Numbered from the stretch's first letter, positions 1 through 12,607 are shown. The stretch: DNA of 64,000 nucleotides from Sipunculus nudus (GCA_026874595.1 CM049306.1:21323019-21387018); one strand, 5' to 3'. Notes: generated from the sequence alone by a model not told the origin. Numbers and translations: made by a program.

Positions 1-1844
1 AAAATAAAACTTTACGTTTATCGGTTCACAAGGAATGAAAAGAAAAGAATGATGTGTCATGGCCGACAGGCAAGTGGAACAGGCGACCTCTGGTGGACAT
101 TTTAGTAACCATGTGCATCATGGCAGGCTGGTTTTCAGGAGCCTGTTGAGATCCATACTGGGTATTGTTTTAAAGATAGATTGCTGTAAAAAAGTCACCA
201 AGGCAGCATTAACATCTTTCACTTAATCTATAATAATGTGATTTATATATATAATATGTAAATAGTATTTTCATTTTCAGGTCTGGCATTAATTAAACAT
301 GTACAGATGAATTAATAAACTTTCGTTGGCTTTAAAATGTCATTGCTTTTTACCCGAAATTTGTATGGTTTTATAATTATGTACTGATGCAGTGTTTTTT
401 TTAGATGATGCACTCTTCAACCTCAAATTTTCTGTTTTCACTTGTTATGCGTTATCAGATGGCACCTTAAATTTGTTTTATGATATACCTGATTCTGTTG
501 AATAATGAATTTGTTAGAAATTATTTTATTCAGCAGTTAATATAAAGCGGTTCCGCAGAAAATTTGAACCAGTTGCTGCGGAGTTTGTGCAAAATAAACT
601 TGTTATGAAGTAAATATGCAATTTCTATTTTCATGACTATATTTGCAATTGCAGATTGGATATAGTTCTTTATGATACATGACATTTTATAGCTGTGCTT
701 TCATTAATTTTTTAAGAAGCATTAATAGGAAATACATTACAGTCCCTAGCTGCTTTTGCATTGTTTTAGATTAAATATATTTTAAGAGGACTTTATATAT
801 ACAGCATTTATCATGAAGGTATATTGGTCCCCTCTCTTGCCATGCCTTGCATCCCATAATACTAACTTTTTTATTGATGTGCCATACGTTCCACTCTTAC
901 AGAAAATGTGGTTTAATTAAATCGCAGTTTCTTTAACAATTTGAGGGCAGATATATAATTGTCATCTGTAAAAAATATCTCTTTCAGTGGTAAAATAATA
1001 AGGCCATGTTTAAGGTGTATGCCCAACCTCGCGTGCGCATGTCAACTTACTGTTGATTTATTTCTGGTTTATTCTTACGTCTACAGAGGGCGCCGCAGTA
1101 CGGTGGTTTGCCTCGGGTGTTTTTTGCTTTGCATTGTACACACTACAATCATAATACTTAGGCTGTGCTAATCGATTGCTCACTATATTGAGAGAAAAGT
1201 GTTTCATGGTAGTTTATATACAACCTTATATATAGTCTTTTAGGACTGAGTATATTTTAATTGATCTTGTGCAATGTGGATACTGGGAACGGAGTCACCT
1301 TTTACTTGAGGTCTCGATTAAAAGTATGTTGGGTTTAAACCACTGTAGCCTTATACTTAGGGATTATGATAATAATATATGTTGGTACTTTGAATATTGG
1401 GTTTTCGTTGTTGTGTTTGCAGCTTAATCACTTGTTACTATAAACAGTGTCGGCATACTGAATGGATTATTGTACTAATAGACATACTGCTCGCCATTGC
1501 TATATATAAGGTGTATATATTGTCTGGAGCAATATAGACTTGTACATCTCTCGTGAATAAAAGGAACAACCATTTAAGCTATTGTTCTAGTGCTTTGTGG
1601 AATGCCATAGAGATGCTGTGTTATTGTCTGGTCGTGTCTGGTCCTACACTCGAATTGACATTAAACGATATCGAAAAACTTGTAAGTGTATTAAACGGTT
1701 TAACCATTTATCTATCATATCGTACACCATTAAAATTTGACTACTCCGCACGTGGGGTGTTGAATTTGCCGCAATACTATGTGACAACGAATGAGAAAAA
1801 AAAAAACAATAATACCAGTGCGCCCTTACTTTAATGTGATCATT
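1..1844. other. AT-rich non-coding DNA, no recognised gene
   Basis: Open frames here are short (under 100 codons), overlap on both strands and lack plausible splice signals or protein-like composition. No repeat structure was recognised. Intergenic or intronic sequence is the likely reading. Confidence 0.5.
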
Positions 1845-2240
1845 CATAATGGGCGCTTGACTTGTGCCCGCAAGGTCGGGGGTTCGCGTCCCGTTCTGAC
1901 CGTCGTCAGATAATGCTCTGGTGGCTGTATTGGGGTTGGGAAGGTTTGAAATTCAATAGGGCTGAAGCTCTCGTAGGCACCAGTCATCCCTGTGAATTTG
2001 AGAAGGATCAACTTTATTCTCTCTATTGTATACTGTGCATGCAAGAAAATCACGGGTTGTGCTCTGGCGCCCATGTTCGGATTCAGACACGCCTGTAAAA
2101 CAATAAGGCTAGAGATCTGTATGGCACCAATCATCTCTATGAAAGATCAAAAGTATAATGTTCGAGATATTGCACGCGAAAGAATTGTCACTGACGGACC
2201 GAAGGACGGAGGATCAATGCGATCACTATAGGGCTACGCT
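1845..2240 (+). repeat. tRNA-derived SINE-like repeat (copy 1)
   Basis: A Pol III B-box-like motif, GGTTCGCGTCC, lies at 1881-1891. The stretch around it (GCGCTtGACTTGTG.CCGCAAGG, then GCGTCCCGTT.TGACCG) matches the minus-strand repeat at 4845-4912, so the two are copies of one tRNA-headed family in opposite orientations. The A box of this copy is degenerate. Downstream body sequence differs from the second copy, so the extent is approximate. The distal part (about 2190-2240) has GACGGACC/GGACGGAGG motifs like those near the ends of other dispersed mollusc repeats. Not expected to be a functional tRNA gene. Confidence 0.45.
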
Positions 2241-2563
2241 TTTCAAGCGGGGCAATAATTACCCACAATAGAATGCATGTCCCAACATATATCCCTGTCA
2301 CATGATATAATTTAAAGAAGATCGGCCATACTTGAACTGCCATGACACCAGTATTTTGTTCACACAACCGGCCCTTCAAGGTCATTGTTATACCATTAGC
2401 ACACTGGGTAACATCTGGTGCAGCATCCAAATGGTCCAGTCCCTTTGACCCAAGGATAATTCACCACCAGTGATGTGTATTGGCTCATGAGTTAACTCCT
2501 CTCCTGTCCCCTCCAAGTATACTATGACTACCTTTTTAAAATTCTCGAAATTCCCGTGAAGTA

Positions 2564-2566
<3 letters not shown>

Positions 2567-2627
<61 letters not shown>

Positions 2628-2676
2628 CTCTCTCTCTCGATCTCTCTCGATCTCTCTCTCTCTCTCGATCTCTCGA
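2567..2676 (+). repeat. (CT)n microsatellite with GATC interruptions
   Basis: A nearly pure CT run in its first two thirds, then broken by regularly placed CGAT units. It produces spurious minus-strand ORFs of Arg-Glu repeats, which are not genes. Confidence 0.97.
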
Positions 2677-2759
2677 TTTTCCATTTTGTCGATAAATCAT
2701 CGCACAAACACTTCCTTCCATTTCGCTAAGAATGAACCACAAAAGGAACCGGTTCATAG

Positions 2760-3736
2760 TAAAGGTCCTCTCCGCCAGATGGCGCTTCCATTAAACAAGG
2801 ACAGTGTCTACTTGGCAAGCGATTCGTTTTCATATTAAGAATTCTTAATGTTCTCAGGAGAAAAATATATGGTAGAAGTTATATGCCTTTTTCTGCCAAT
2901 AAGACGAGTTCTATGGCCTTTACACTTTTTAATTACTACCTAATATCCGGTGCATAATTGGGTCACACTTTAAGAGAAATATTTTGTTCTCCAGGGTTTT
3001 GATTTCGCGAAATTCGCGACTGGGAAATCACCGCGATTATAAAACCCTCTGTAATAAGATTTCCCATGCAGATTGGGAATCTTATTACGGATTATTAATC
3101 ACACTTTTGAAAAAATGGTTCCTTAATCAGCAACCTAATCTACGCATGGTATTGGAACTGTTGTATTTAGATGTAATAGGTTCTGGTACAATCACAAAAT
3201 GAATAAAAATCGCGAAACGTTCAAAATAAAGATATCGTGAAATTTCAGCCTCGGGAATATAAAGACTACTATACAGTTTGCAGGTAGAGATGCTTTTGTA
3301 AAATAGTCGTCCAGTTATTTATCATGTTATTTCTATGGCCTGAGCAATAAATTGTCATGGGTGTGTTGTTATGTTGTCTTTTTATTAAAAATTGGTTGGC
3401 AAGTCTTCCTTATAATAGCGTCATCTGTCTTGTTTGGGATGAAACTGAATTGTCTTCAAGTGTGAAATAATGAACGTGTATTCCAATAGCAATATAAACC
3501 ATTTAATAAAAAATGTTTAATGAGGATCCAGATTACTTTAAAAATTACTGGATTATTCCATTGATGTTACCCTAAACCTACAGAAAATTTCTCCAAATTC
3601 CTTTCTATACTTTTTGCGTAAGATTGCTAACATATAAAACAACCAGATAGCCAGCCAAATTTAAAATAACATTTCATTCCAAGCGGATTTATAATAGCTA
3701 GAAATATGCATTGTAAGGAATGAAAGCCTCCGCCAT
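2760..3736. other. non-coding DNA, nothing recognised
   Basis: AT-rich sequence without convincing ORFs, splice-flanked exons or repeats that I can identify. Confidence 0.45.
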
Positions 3737-3752
3737 GGGGGGGGGGGGGGGG
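3737..3752 (+). repeat. poly-G tract (16 nt)
   Basis: An uninterrupted G run, one of nine long G homopolymers in the window, all with G on the plus strand. Confidence 0.97.
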
Positions 3753-4594
3753 TTCCTAATATGAGATGCTCCCAAAACCGTTTTTATTTCACTTATTCGG
3801 CCAATATTCCCAGATTCATTCGTGCATATAAGTGACTGTACATTTGTGATAATTCTTGGATGACTTTTCTTAATCATGATCACGTGCCCGATCCACATCA
3901 AAGTCTAATCAAATCTTCATTTGCCCGTCCCGAAATGCCCAGAAAATTTCACGTCATTCAGTTTATGACTGCGTGAGTTATGCTGTGAACAAACACACAC
4001 ACAAACACACGAACGCGGATGAAGCATACAATCCTGGTGGAGGTATCGGATCACTGATTAATCGTGGGGCAATGACAGGCGCGACACACTCCAATTAGAG
4101 TCTACAAAACAAACCACGATCTCTTCTTCAAACACATCCTAGATCTTCTTGGGGAGAGAATTCCTCATTGTAAACAACTTGCAACAATAAATGCAGGAAG
4201 ATATGTTGTATATATTTTCACCCAAGGGCTGAGACGACGTTCTGAGCTCAACTGAACAGTGCCTCGATAACGGCGGATTTATGTAGGTGATACTTTGAAA
4301 TAATGACTAAAGGTGCACATCAGGAGTCCTGCGGATCCGTCGACAGTCGACCCAAAAATAAATAACGATACACTCTTGTACACATAAGGGCTGTGTTTAC
4401 CAAGACTCATTGGCTTGGAAGGAGCATATATTAATATTTAAACATTTTTTAGATAATATCTCCTTGGGCTGTAGATACCATGATGGTCTAAGGAAGGAAA
4501 ATAACGTTAAAGTCACCTATATCCCGATACCTGACGTCTATAAACTAAAGATAATCCCTTGAACATTTTTTTATATATATATAAATAAGAGATA

Positions 4595-4705
4595 GAGGTG
4601 GGGTTTAGTCTGATATCACGGACTATGTCAGTCTCATCCGACTTCACACTGTGCCTTCCTGGTCTGTCGGGCCTGTTCATTCTCGTAGCATTTTTTCGGC
4701 TCCCT
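4595..4705 (-). repeat. dispersed repeat, inverted copy of 17528-17635
   Basis: The reverse complement of this stretch aligns over about 105 bp with 17528-17635. Shared blocks include GAATGAACAGGCCCGA, AGACCAGGAAGGCA and GTCGGATGAGACTGACAT. On the minus strand it lies just downstream of the tRNA-like head at 4845-4912, so it may be the tail of the same SINE. The 17.5-kb copy has no recognisable head, so this could also be a separate repeat. Confidence 0.7.
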
Positions 4706-4844
4706 GGGGAAAATACAACCCAAGCAGCCATATAAGGGGCTAGAAATTAATTTGTTCCACATTTGCCTTCCGTACATGACCAGTACCCATTCTCTTCTGG
4801 GTCGAGAGAGCGCGCCCTTGTGGTAAAGACTTTGGCAACGGCGG

Positions 4845-4912
4845 TCATAACGGGACGCGTACCCACAACCTTGCGGTCACAAGTCCAGCGCCGTATCCAT
4901 TTCGCCACCACG
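4845..4912 (-). repeat. tRNA-derived SINE head (copy 2)
   Basis: On the minus strand there is a good A box (TGGCGAAATGG, 4897-4907) followed by a B-box-like GGTACGCGTCC (4853-4863), at the spacing expected for an internal Pol III promoter. Between them is the block GCGCTGGACTTGTGACCGCA, shared with the copy at 1850-1905. No cloverleaf with a proper acceptor stem can be drawn, so this is a SINE head or tRNA relic, not a tRNA gene. The tail probably runs down to about 4595. Confidence 0.55.
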
Positions 4913-5385
4913 CTCCATTGGTGGAAAGCCAGAAAACGCCGATCCGATCGCACAAAGGTTGTTCGTTTTGTTTATATCCAAGCCCATTTATAACATGTGG
5001 GGGCCGCCAAAATAATACAAACACATTCAACAAGAACATCCGGCAATTGGTCAGACGAACAACAAAAAACTTTCAGCTTCCGCACTAATGCGACCGACCA
5101 CATTGGGTCAAATAGATTTTCTGTTTGTCAACATTGGCGTATGTATCTTTTTTTTCTAACAGCATGTAAATAAACAAGCTTATACATTCGTCAAATAGGC
5201 ATCATAAGAATTTAACAGGAAATAACTACTGTATATTAATGAATAAGTACGAAGAAAAGCCCAGAAATCACATGAATTCTACAGAAAAGGTATGTTAATA
5301 GCTGACTTAAATAATACGATAAAAATGCTATGTTTGATAACAAATTAATCTAGAACTCACAAATATCAGTTTATCCATTAGAACA

Positions 5386-5450
5386 GGGGTCGGTAGACTA
5401 CGGCCCGCTAGCTAAAATGATGCGGCCCGCGAACGTCGTTGCTCGGCGAT
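5386..5450 (+). mobile_element. hAT-type terminal fragment
   Basis: The stretch starts CAGGGGTCGGTAGACTACGG and continues with CCCGC and GCGGCCCGCG blocks. This resembles the CAGGGGTCGG-type termini of hAT (Charlie-like) non-autonomous elements. No matching opposite terminus was found nearby, so this is a fragment, possibly cut by the element that begins at about 5505. Confidence 0.45.
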
Positions 5451-6169
5451 GTCAATGTGTGGGGTCCCAAATATTCTTGCATCAAATAATGCCTTTACAG
5501 GGGTACCTGTATTTGTATCCCCAGACAAAGTCGGGGGATACTATGTTTTCATACCGGTCCCGCCGCCGCCGCCGCATATAAATCTTGTTGGCGCGATAAC
5601 CCAAAAAATATTTCACGGAACTTTACCAAACTTGGTATATGTATAGATATGGGTAAGAGGACGAAGTCTATTTAAAATGGGGTCATGACCTTTACTAGGA
5701 GAGTGTCCTTGACCTTGAATAGGTCCAATTTTGGGGAAAATCACACAAATTCTTTAATATCTCAAGAAATCTTGCATAGGTTTATCCTAAAATCAAGTTG
5801 ATGGAAGATCATGGATAGGGTTGTCATGTTCCAGAAACTGGTAGCGCCACCTATTATTCTTTACTTGTTTTCATGCCGTTTAATACTCCCAAAATTGCCA
5901 CCTTACAGTACTGTGAGCATTATAAGTCAAAAACTAATGGACAGATTTCTTTTATATTATGCATATACATAGGTATGGGTTATGGGATGATGGTTATTTA
6001 AATTGGGGTCATGACCTTTCCTATGTTAGTGGCCTTGACCTTGAATATTGCCATATATGGTGAAAATCACAGTCCTCTTATGATATCTCCAGTGTTGATA
6101 GCCATATAGATTTCAAACATGACTTATGTATGGCCCACCACTAAAGTAAGTACCCTATAGGTTCTAGGG

Positions 6170-7380
6170 TCATGAGGTCAAAGGTCAAGGTCACTGAACT
6201 GGCATTTTAAAATATACTGTGGATGCATTTTAAGCCAAACTTTCATCCCAGGTCTTCCATCTTGAATATATAGCTCACTTGCCAATAGTGGATGATCCAT
6301 AGAAATTTTGGGGTCACAAGGTCAAAGGTGAAGGTCACAGGAGCCATCTGTCCAAAAATTAGTTTCTGGATGATAATTCCTTCTTTTATTGATGTATGGA
6401 TTTCAAACTTGACTTGTATTTGACCCATTGGAAAAGCAAGACCTGAATTGATTTTGGGGTCATGAGGTCAAAGGTTAAGGTCACAGGACACATCTTTAAA
6501 AAGGTTGTGGATGCAATTTCAGCCAAAAAATTCATCTGAGATCTTTCATCTTGCACATACAGTTCACCTGCCAAGAGTGGAAGACCCCTATCAATTGTGA
6601 GGTCACAAGGTCAAAGGTGAAGGTCACAGGAGCCATCTGTCCAAAAATTAGTTTCTGGATGATAATTCCTGCTTTATTGATGTATGGATTTCAAACCAGA
6701 CTTGTATATGTCCCATTGGAAAAGCAAGACCAAAATTGATTTTGGGGTCATGAGGTCAAAGGTCAAGGTCACAGGAAACCTCTTTATAAAGGTTGTGGAT
6801 GCAATTTCAGCCAAAAAATTCATCTGAGATCTTTCATCTTGCACATATAGTTCACCTGCCAAGAGTGGAAGACCCCTATCAGTTTTGAGGTCACAAGGTC
6901 AAAGGTGAAGGTCACAGGAGCCATCTGTCCAAAAATTAGTTTCTGGATGGTAATTCCTGCTTTTATTGATGTATGGATTTCAAACTTGACTTGTATATGT
7001 CCCATTGGAAAAGCAAGACCCAAATTGATTTTGGGGTCATGAGGTTAAAGGTCAAGGTCACAGGACACATCTTTAAAAAGATGTGGATGGATTTTCAGCC
7101 AAACATTTCATCTCAGATCTTTCATCTTGCACATATAGTTCACCTGCCAAGAGAGGAAGAACACTATCAATTGTGAGGTCACAAGGTCAAAGGTGAAGGT
7201 CACAGGAGCCACCTGTAAAAAAAAATTAGTTTCTGAATGATAATTCCTGCTTTATTGATGTATAGATTTCAAACTTGACTTGCATATGTCCCATTGGAAA
7301 AGCAAGACCAAAATTGATTTTGGGGTCATGAGGTCAAAGGTCAAGGTCACAGGACACATCTTTAAAACAATCAAGGTCAC
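6170..7380 (+). repeat. 288-bp tandem array rich in AGGTCA half-sites
   Basis: The marker GAGCCAtCTGT recurs at 6341, 6630, 6918 and 7206, a 288-289 bp period. Each unit has two AGGTCA-rich clusters. A perfect AGGTCA-A-AGGTCA-AGGTCA cluster (DR1 plus DR0) occurs at 6175-6193, 6753-6771 and 7331-7349. One-base variants occur at 6465-6483 and 7042-7060. Short ORFs here repeat the same peptide from unit to unit and are artefacts. Confidence 0.9.
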
Positions 7381-7482
7381 AGGACCAACATCTTCAACAA
7401 GATTGTGGATTGTTAGATGGAAGAAACAATAAATATGCCAAGTGTCAGTATATGCTGCCAAAATTGGGGGTCTGTTCTTAAA

Positions 7483-7497
7483 GGGGGGGGGGGGGGG
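7483..7497 (+). repeat. poly-G tract (15 nt)
   Basis: An uninterrupted G run inside the rolling-circle-like element, just before its right subterminal inverted repeat. Confidence 0.97.
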
Positions 7498-7548
7498 CCT
7501 ACTATGTCTGGGGATACTCTGGCACCTGCGGTGCCAAGAAATGTCTAG

Positions 7549-8363
7549 TTAAAAATATGTGGCTAAGACCAGTTTGATGAGGAATCCGTTTTCCTTTACT
7601 ACTGAAACATCCTCAAAGGACTCCGCCCATCGTAAACTGGTGACGACGCAGTATATATCGAACAGAATGTCTCATGTTTGAAAATAAAAGGAACTGGTCA
7701 TTTCTGGTATACTTTGCACTCTGCTTTGAGTATAACAACAATAATGTTGAATCCTGATTTAAACAACCTCTTACGGGTTCGTGTTGCATGTATTGCATTA
7801 AAAGCTTGAGAAACGGTTAAGTATCAGTTATGAAGCAAGGGTGTTATTTATATTTTTTGGTGTACCAAAGAAAACATTTATTTGTATAATACTTGTTAAT
7901 ATGTAAAACGTTAGTTTTATTAAATGAATTTAATTTCTATCGAAGTGGTCCCGTTCATGCCTATCCCTGCATTAAAATCTCACAGGGCCTTAGCTAGAAT
8001 GTCTTTCATGTTTGTGTGTTTGGGCGGAGTGGGGGAAGGGTGGGGGGGGGGGGGGGGGTTGATTGGGTTGATAGCCTACATGAAAAGGCCAACAAATATT
8101 AAAGTAACAGGTAATTAACTTATGATATTATAGTATTACTGAATTAATAAATATAACCACCACCCCCATCCTTCCCTGTGGATCGGGGCCTTGTTCTCTA
8201 AGCTCTGGCATGATTGGAACCGGGAAGCTTTAACTCTGAATATAAGCGATTTAACGATCAGGTTACATCCAAGAAGTACATGCGCTTATTATTAACTTCT
8301 GTACACTTGAGACAAAATTATTCTTGAATTTATGAAAATGTCATATAAAAACACATGCGAAAA
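7549..8363. other. non-coding spacer between two rolling-circle-like elements
   Basis: AT-rich sequence containing a 17-nt poly-G tract at 8042-8058. No gene or terminal repeat was recognised. Confidence 0.5.
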
Positions 8364-9522
8364 CTAGAATACGGGTAGTCGACAAGCGACTACGTGTATC
8401 AGCCAAAATCAGAGTGGAACGGGTGAAGTGAGGCATGGATTGAGTGGCAAGGGGAAATAGAATGAAGTGTTGCATATAAGCATTGATGACTGCAGCCGAA
8501 ATGTGTATGTAGGTTGCGCCACCGACCACACAATCCAGAAAGCTGTCCAAGTTGTATACATATGCAAAATTTAAGGCAGATAAGTCAAACCACTAGATGT
8601 ATATGAGTGATTTTAGCCCGTGGCAGACAAACATATAGACGCTGTGCAAAAATGGCTACAGGTGGCCCCACCAGTTTTGCGTGTGATAAATAGCTATGTG
8701 AGATCTATACACATGTAAAATTTTGGCCCAAACGGTTCCCGAGATATGAGTTTGGATGTCTGCAGCGTAAACTAGAATGTAGGTGGCGCCACCTGTCATA
8801 AAATCAAGAGAGCTGTCCAGGATGTATAAACCTGCCAAACTTAAGGCACATATGTCAAACCACTGCCGAGATACGAGTGATTTTATCCCACGGCAGACAA
8901 ACAGACGGATGCTGTGCAAAATGGCTGCAGGTGGCGGCAACAGTTTACGTATGATAAAGAGCTATATGAGATCTATACACATGCAAAAGTTTGGCCCAAT
9001 CGGTCAAACGGTTCCCTAGATATGAGCTTGGATGTCTGCAGCGTAAACGTGAATGTAAGTGGCGCCATCTGTCATAAAATCAAGATAGCTATCCAGGATG
9101 TATACGCATGCCGAATTTCAGGTGAATTAGTCAAACCAATGCAGAGATATGAGTGATTTTAAACCAAGGCAGACGAACAGATGGACACTGTGCAAACATG
9201 GTTGCAGGTGGCGCCACCATTTTTTGTGTATGTTATAAAGCTATCCAAGGGCTACATTTTTACAAAAAAATTTTCCTGATCAGTCAAACGGTTTCCGAGA
9301 TATGTGGGTTTATGTGTGTAAACAGACGCACGAATGGGCGCTGGGAAGAGAGGAAAGGTTCGAGGTCAACGGCAATTGGTTAGGCACCAGTTCACATGTG
9401 ACCCAATAACTGGTGTAAGTTTCGGAAAAATCCATCCAGTAGTCTCATAGGAGTTCTCCGGAAACGAACGCGGCGGCGGCGGAACCCGGTCAAAAACAAA
9501 ACTTCGTTTTGGCGGATACAAT
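8364..9522 (-). mobile_element. Helitron/Helentron-like element with about 275-bp array (copy 1)
   Basis: Read on the minus strand, the 3' end is hairpin GTAGTCG-CTTGT-CGACTAC (8375-8393), a 7-nt spacer, then CTAG (8364-8367) followed by T. The flanking sequence diverges from copy 2 right after CTAGTT, which defines the terminus. A 13-bp subterminal inverted repeat (GTATCmGCCAAAA, one mismatch) lies at 8396-8408 and 9507-9519, with a CGG-repeat stretch at about 9470-9481. The interior carries about three units of about 275 bp, each with GGTGGCGCCACC-type palindromes (around 8783, 9060 and 9205). No Rep/helicase coding capacity. Confidence 0.7.
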
Positions 9523-11757
9523 AATATTAGTCTTCAAAGATAAACCAATAAGAGATTCAAGTAAACACCCTTACATTGATGACCTTAGCCTCATAGGAGG
9601 ATATGTTCGTGTCTGTGTTTATTTGTTTGTCTAGGCAACCACTACTGAACTAAATTGCGGAATCTGGGAGGGGCATTGTTCAGGGAAGACTGCCTTATTC
9701 TCCTGCGGACCCAGAGGGAATTTTTGTCTTGCTGGAGGTGTGCGCTCTACTGAGCGCTATTAAATAATAGCTGCATACAGCGCCTTCATTAAAAAATTTT
9801 TTTTTTGATTTATAGCACAATATTAAGCGTAATTCAATATGGAAATTCCTGTACTAAGTTTTTTTGTCTCTCTGACGGTTGTATTTTTATCTGTATACTA
9901 TTTATTATGTTTATCTACAGGAATAGGACTTTGTGTCCTCCGTTTTTGACAAAACGGATATCTGCATACATTTCGTTCATGACAATATATACACACGTAT
10001 ACATGTCTCGAAAAAATAAAAGCATTTAATATACATCTGTGTCTGTAAAGATTTTTTTTTCTTATTTTTATTCTTTCACAAATTGTTTGCTTAAATTCCC
10101 TTCTGTCCGTCTTATAACAGAGCTTATAACAGAGTTCAGAACAAACACAAGTAACTTGGTGCATTCTCAATTCGCTCTCGGCACCAGGGTGACGGCTTCG
10201 CACCTGTGACGTACATTGAATTATCTAAATACATTAATGAAAAAAGGTATGTTGCTGCCGATTTAGAAACTCTTGAAATCAGAGCTTGATTGTTCAGTGC
10301 TTCTGCTCTTGTCACGGAAGCCGTCCTTATCGTGACTGACATTTTTTTTAATTTCAGGTTTTCAGCTTTCCTTCAGTTTGCCAGGAGCATCCACGTAGCA
10401 ACTTAATACAACGAAGATAAAATGGCTGGCAAGTGACATTCAATCCTTACGTCTGAAAGGCATGTTAAGATGAAGTGCCCGGAAGAACCTTTTACATCCT
10501 CTTTCACAGGAGTCATTTTATGCAGACATGCCAGTCCCACACCGAATGCTAACTAATGGCTACTATGAACTCTTTTCTGTGGTGTTGAATTTTCATTAAG
10601 CCACGTCTCAATATATTTACAGTGGCTTTTGTATTCTAGACAAAGGAACGGCTGCTTTGTAAACCCCAGCGGTAAAACCTCTTGGTAACTCTTATTTGTT
10701 TGTGTGACTTTGTGCCCGGTGTTACACGTGAACTCGTTTGCTAACATTTTCTTTTTCATCAGTAGTGGGGTTATTTGTTCTCTTGCGAATGACAGTAACT
10801 TTTTAAAAAATAAAATCCGAACTCTTCTTGACAGAGAATTTGTCGTTTTATTAGATTTTCTCTGTAAATGTTATTTTATATTATTATACTTTTCTGCGAG
10901 TATATTATTCTGTCAAGATGATATTTTCCTTTTATATCAGAATGGTCTCTTTCATTTTACTTTTAATATTTCTGTCGTGGGATTCGTTTAATATCTCAAC
11001 AGCAGAAAATCTCTTATGGTTCAACTGGAAAGTTCACATCTTCCTATTTTTGTGAATGACATTTCGAACATGTTTATTTGTAACCTTCGTCAGCATCCCA
11101 AATGCTAAAATAAATGCTAAAAACTTACTCACGTGACCAAAGAAAAACTTTTTTTTGTAAATTAATAATATAAATCGGTTGTGTATTGATAAATCATTAA
11201 AAGAGTATATACCCTTGGAGAAATATAAAAAAAAATCAATTCCATGGGTCTCTTTGAAATATAACAATTCCTCTCTTGCCACTCTAGTTAAAAGAACAAA
11301 AATATAATGATATATAGTATTATTAATTATACAATCAAGGATGGCGGCTAGTGGGAAACTGTGTATGTTTCCGTGCTCCAGCCCCGGATTAGGCCAAAAC
11401 ATCATCAAACAATATCGATGGCGGTCCATTAAGCAGTCACTCACATGGTTCAAGCTCCTCGGGGAATACAAGATAGACCCCCGGGCAGCAGTACACGCCA
11501 TGTGACGACCCTGGGTGGTGCTCTGCAGACCTCTAGCGCGGCTTTGATGGATTCCTTTAAATAAAAACCGGATCCGTCTCGTGTTCAGTCTTCTTTATGG
11601 GAACCGTGGGCGTCAGTTTCTCAATATCCTCCTCCAAATTGCCTTTTCCTCTGCCGGATTGCGTTCCAAGGTAACTGCCGGCTATATTTGGGTTGACTTT
11701 TGCTTTTTGGTAAATCCATTCGTCAACTGACTGCCCAATATCGGAATATCAGCGGGC
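9523..11757. other. non-coding DNA, one weak long ORF
   Basis: No recognised gene. The longest frame (minus strand, 11034-11501, 155 codons) is Phe/Ile/Lys-rich in its 3' two thirds, as expected of translated AT-rich DNA, and shows no family motif. The rest is featureless. Confidence 0.4.
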
Positions 11758-11759
11758 CA

Positions 11760-12110
11760 GGGACACGAACCTGTGACCTTGACATCTAACCTTGGCTATA
11801 ATTGTCAGGGTGAAGGAAATATTATGTTAACGGGCATCATCTAAATATGAAAAAAAGCCAGACTTCACCTGACAAGCTAATACCTAAATAAAAAGATGGA
11901 CAGTGCCCAATAACCTTTACATCCGACCTTGGCTATGTATGTGGCTATTACAGGATGAAGGAAATGTTACAATAACGGGCATCATTTAAAAAAATTGACG
12001 AAGACGCAAGACGTCACCTGACAATCTAATATCTAAATGGAAAGATAAGTCAGGGCCAACTGACCTTGGCATCTTTCTATGACTTCGACCACTTCCGTGG
12101 CACCAGATGA
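11760..12110 (+). repeat. 137-bp tandem repeat, about 2.5 units
   Basis: CCTTGGCtat recurs at 11790, 11927 and 12064, exactly 137 bp apart. It is accompanied by the shared blocks ACGGGCATCAT, CACCTGACAA and GGATGAAGGAAAT. Units are diverged, so the array is old. No terminal hairpin was found beside it. Confidence 0.8.
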
Positions 12111-12502
12111 AGATGGAAAAAGGATACGAGAAAAATAGCTTGACGTGATATGATTAAACGTATACTTCTAAACTTCAGGATCCATAAACACTGTACCGTC
12201 AATGGTGACTGCTCTCAGGATTTGTTTCGGAAAATAATCTGACCTCCCTGCCTGATGCTGATCGATTAAGGCAACTTACAAAGTGAATAATTTAAAATCA
12301 GAAATTCCAAGTTTTAATCCATGCATACTGACGGAAGCGATAGGTTGTTGCAATATCTTGTGCTGTAATTTTATGCACAGCCGAACCATTCCCTTTTTAA
12401 CATGCTCACACCTTGTACCAGCGATATGATATATACTATACTACAACTTTATAGTAAACTATATTACAGTCGTTATTCGTAGATCGTTTTAACGAGGGGA
12501 TG

Positions 12503-12607
<105 letters not shown>

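Larger units (their letters stand above)
5505..7548 (+). mobile_element. Helitron/Helentron-like non-autonomous element with internal 288-bp tandem array
   Basis: The right end has a hairpin GGCACC-TGC-GGTGCC (7521-7535), a 9-nt spacer, then CTAG (7545-7548) followed by T, the arrangement of Helitron 3' termini. A perfect 13-bp subterminal inverted repeat, GTATCCCCAGACA, lies at 5515-5527 and inverted at 7505-7517. Just inside the left copy is a CCG-repeat stretch (5560-5575). The interior from about 6170 to 7380 is four units of about 288 bp. There is no helicase/Rep coding sequence, so any movement would depend on another element. Family knowledge: subterminal inverted repeats plus a 3' hairpin are typical of Helentron-like elements. 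The exact 5' base is uncertain. Confidence 0.7.

Noticed and set aside
2388-2757. Minus-strand ORFs of Arg-Glu repeats
   Set aside because: They are translations of the (CT)n microsatellite; no unique coding sequence of any length.
5515-7461. Series of about 62-70-codon ORFs with near-identical peptides (MAGELYVQDERSQMNF type)
   Set aside because: They repeat with the 288-bp unit and are fixed by unit copying. The frames do not connect across units and have no family motif.
11034-11501. 155-codon minus-strand ORF
   Set aside because: Longest non-channel ORF, but its composition is that of AT-rich random sequence (Phe, Ile, Lys, Asn runs), and it has no domain or splice evidence.
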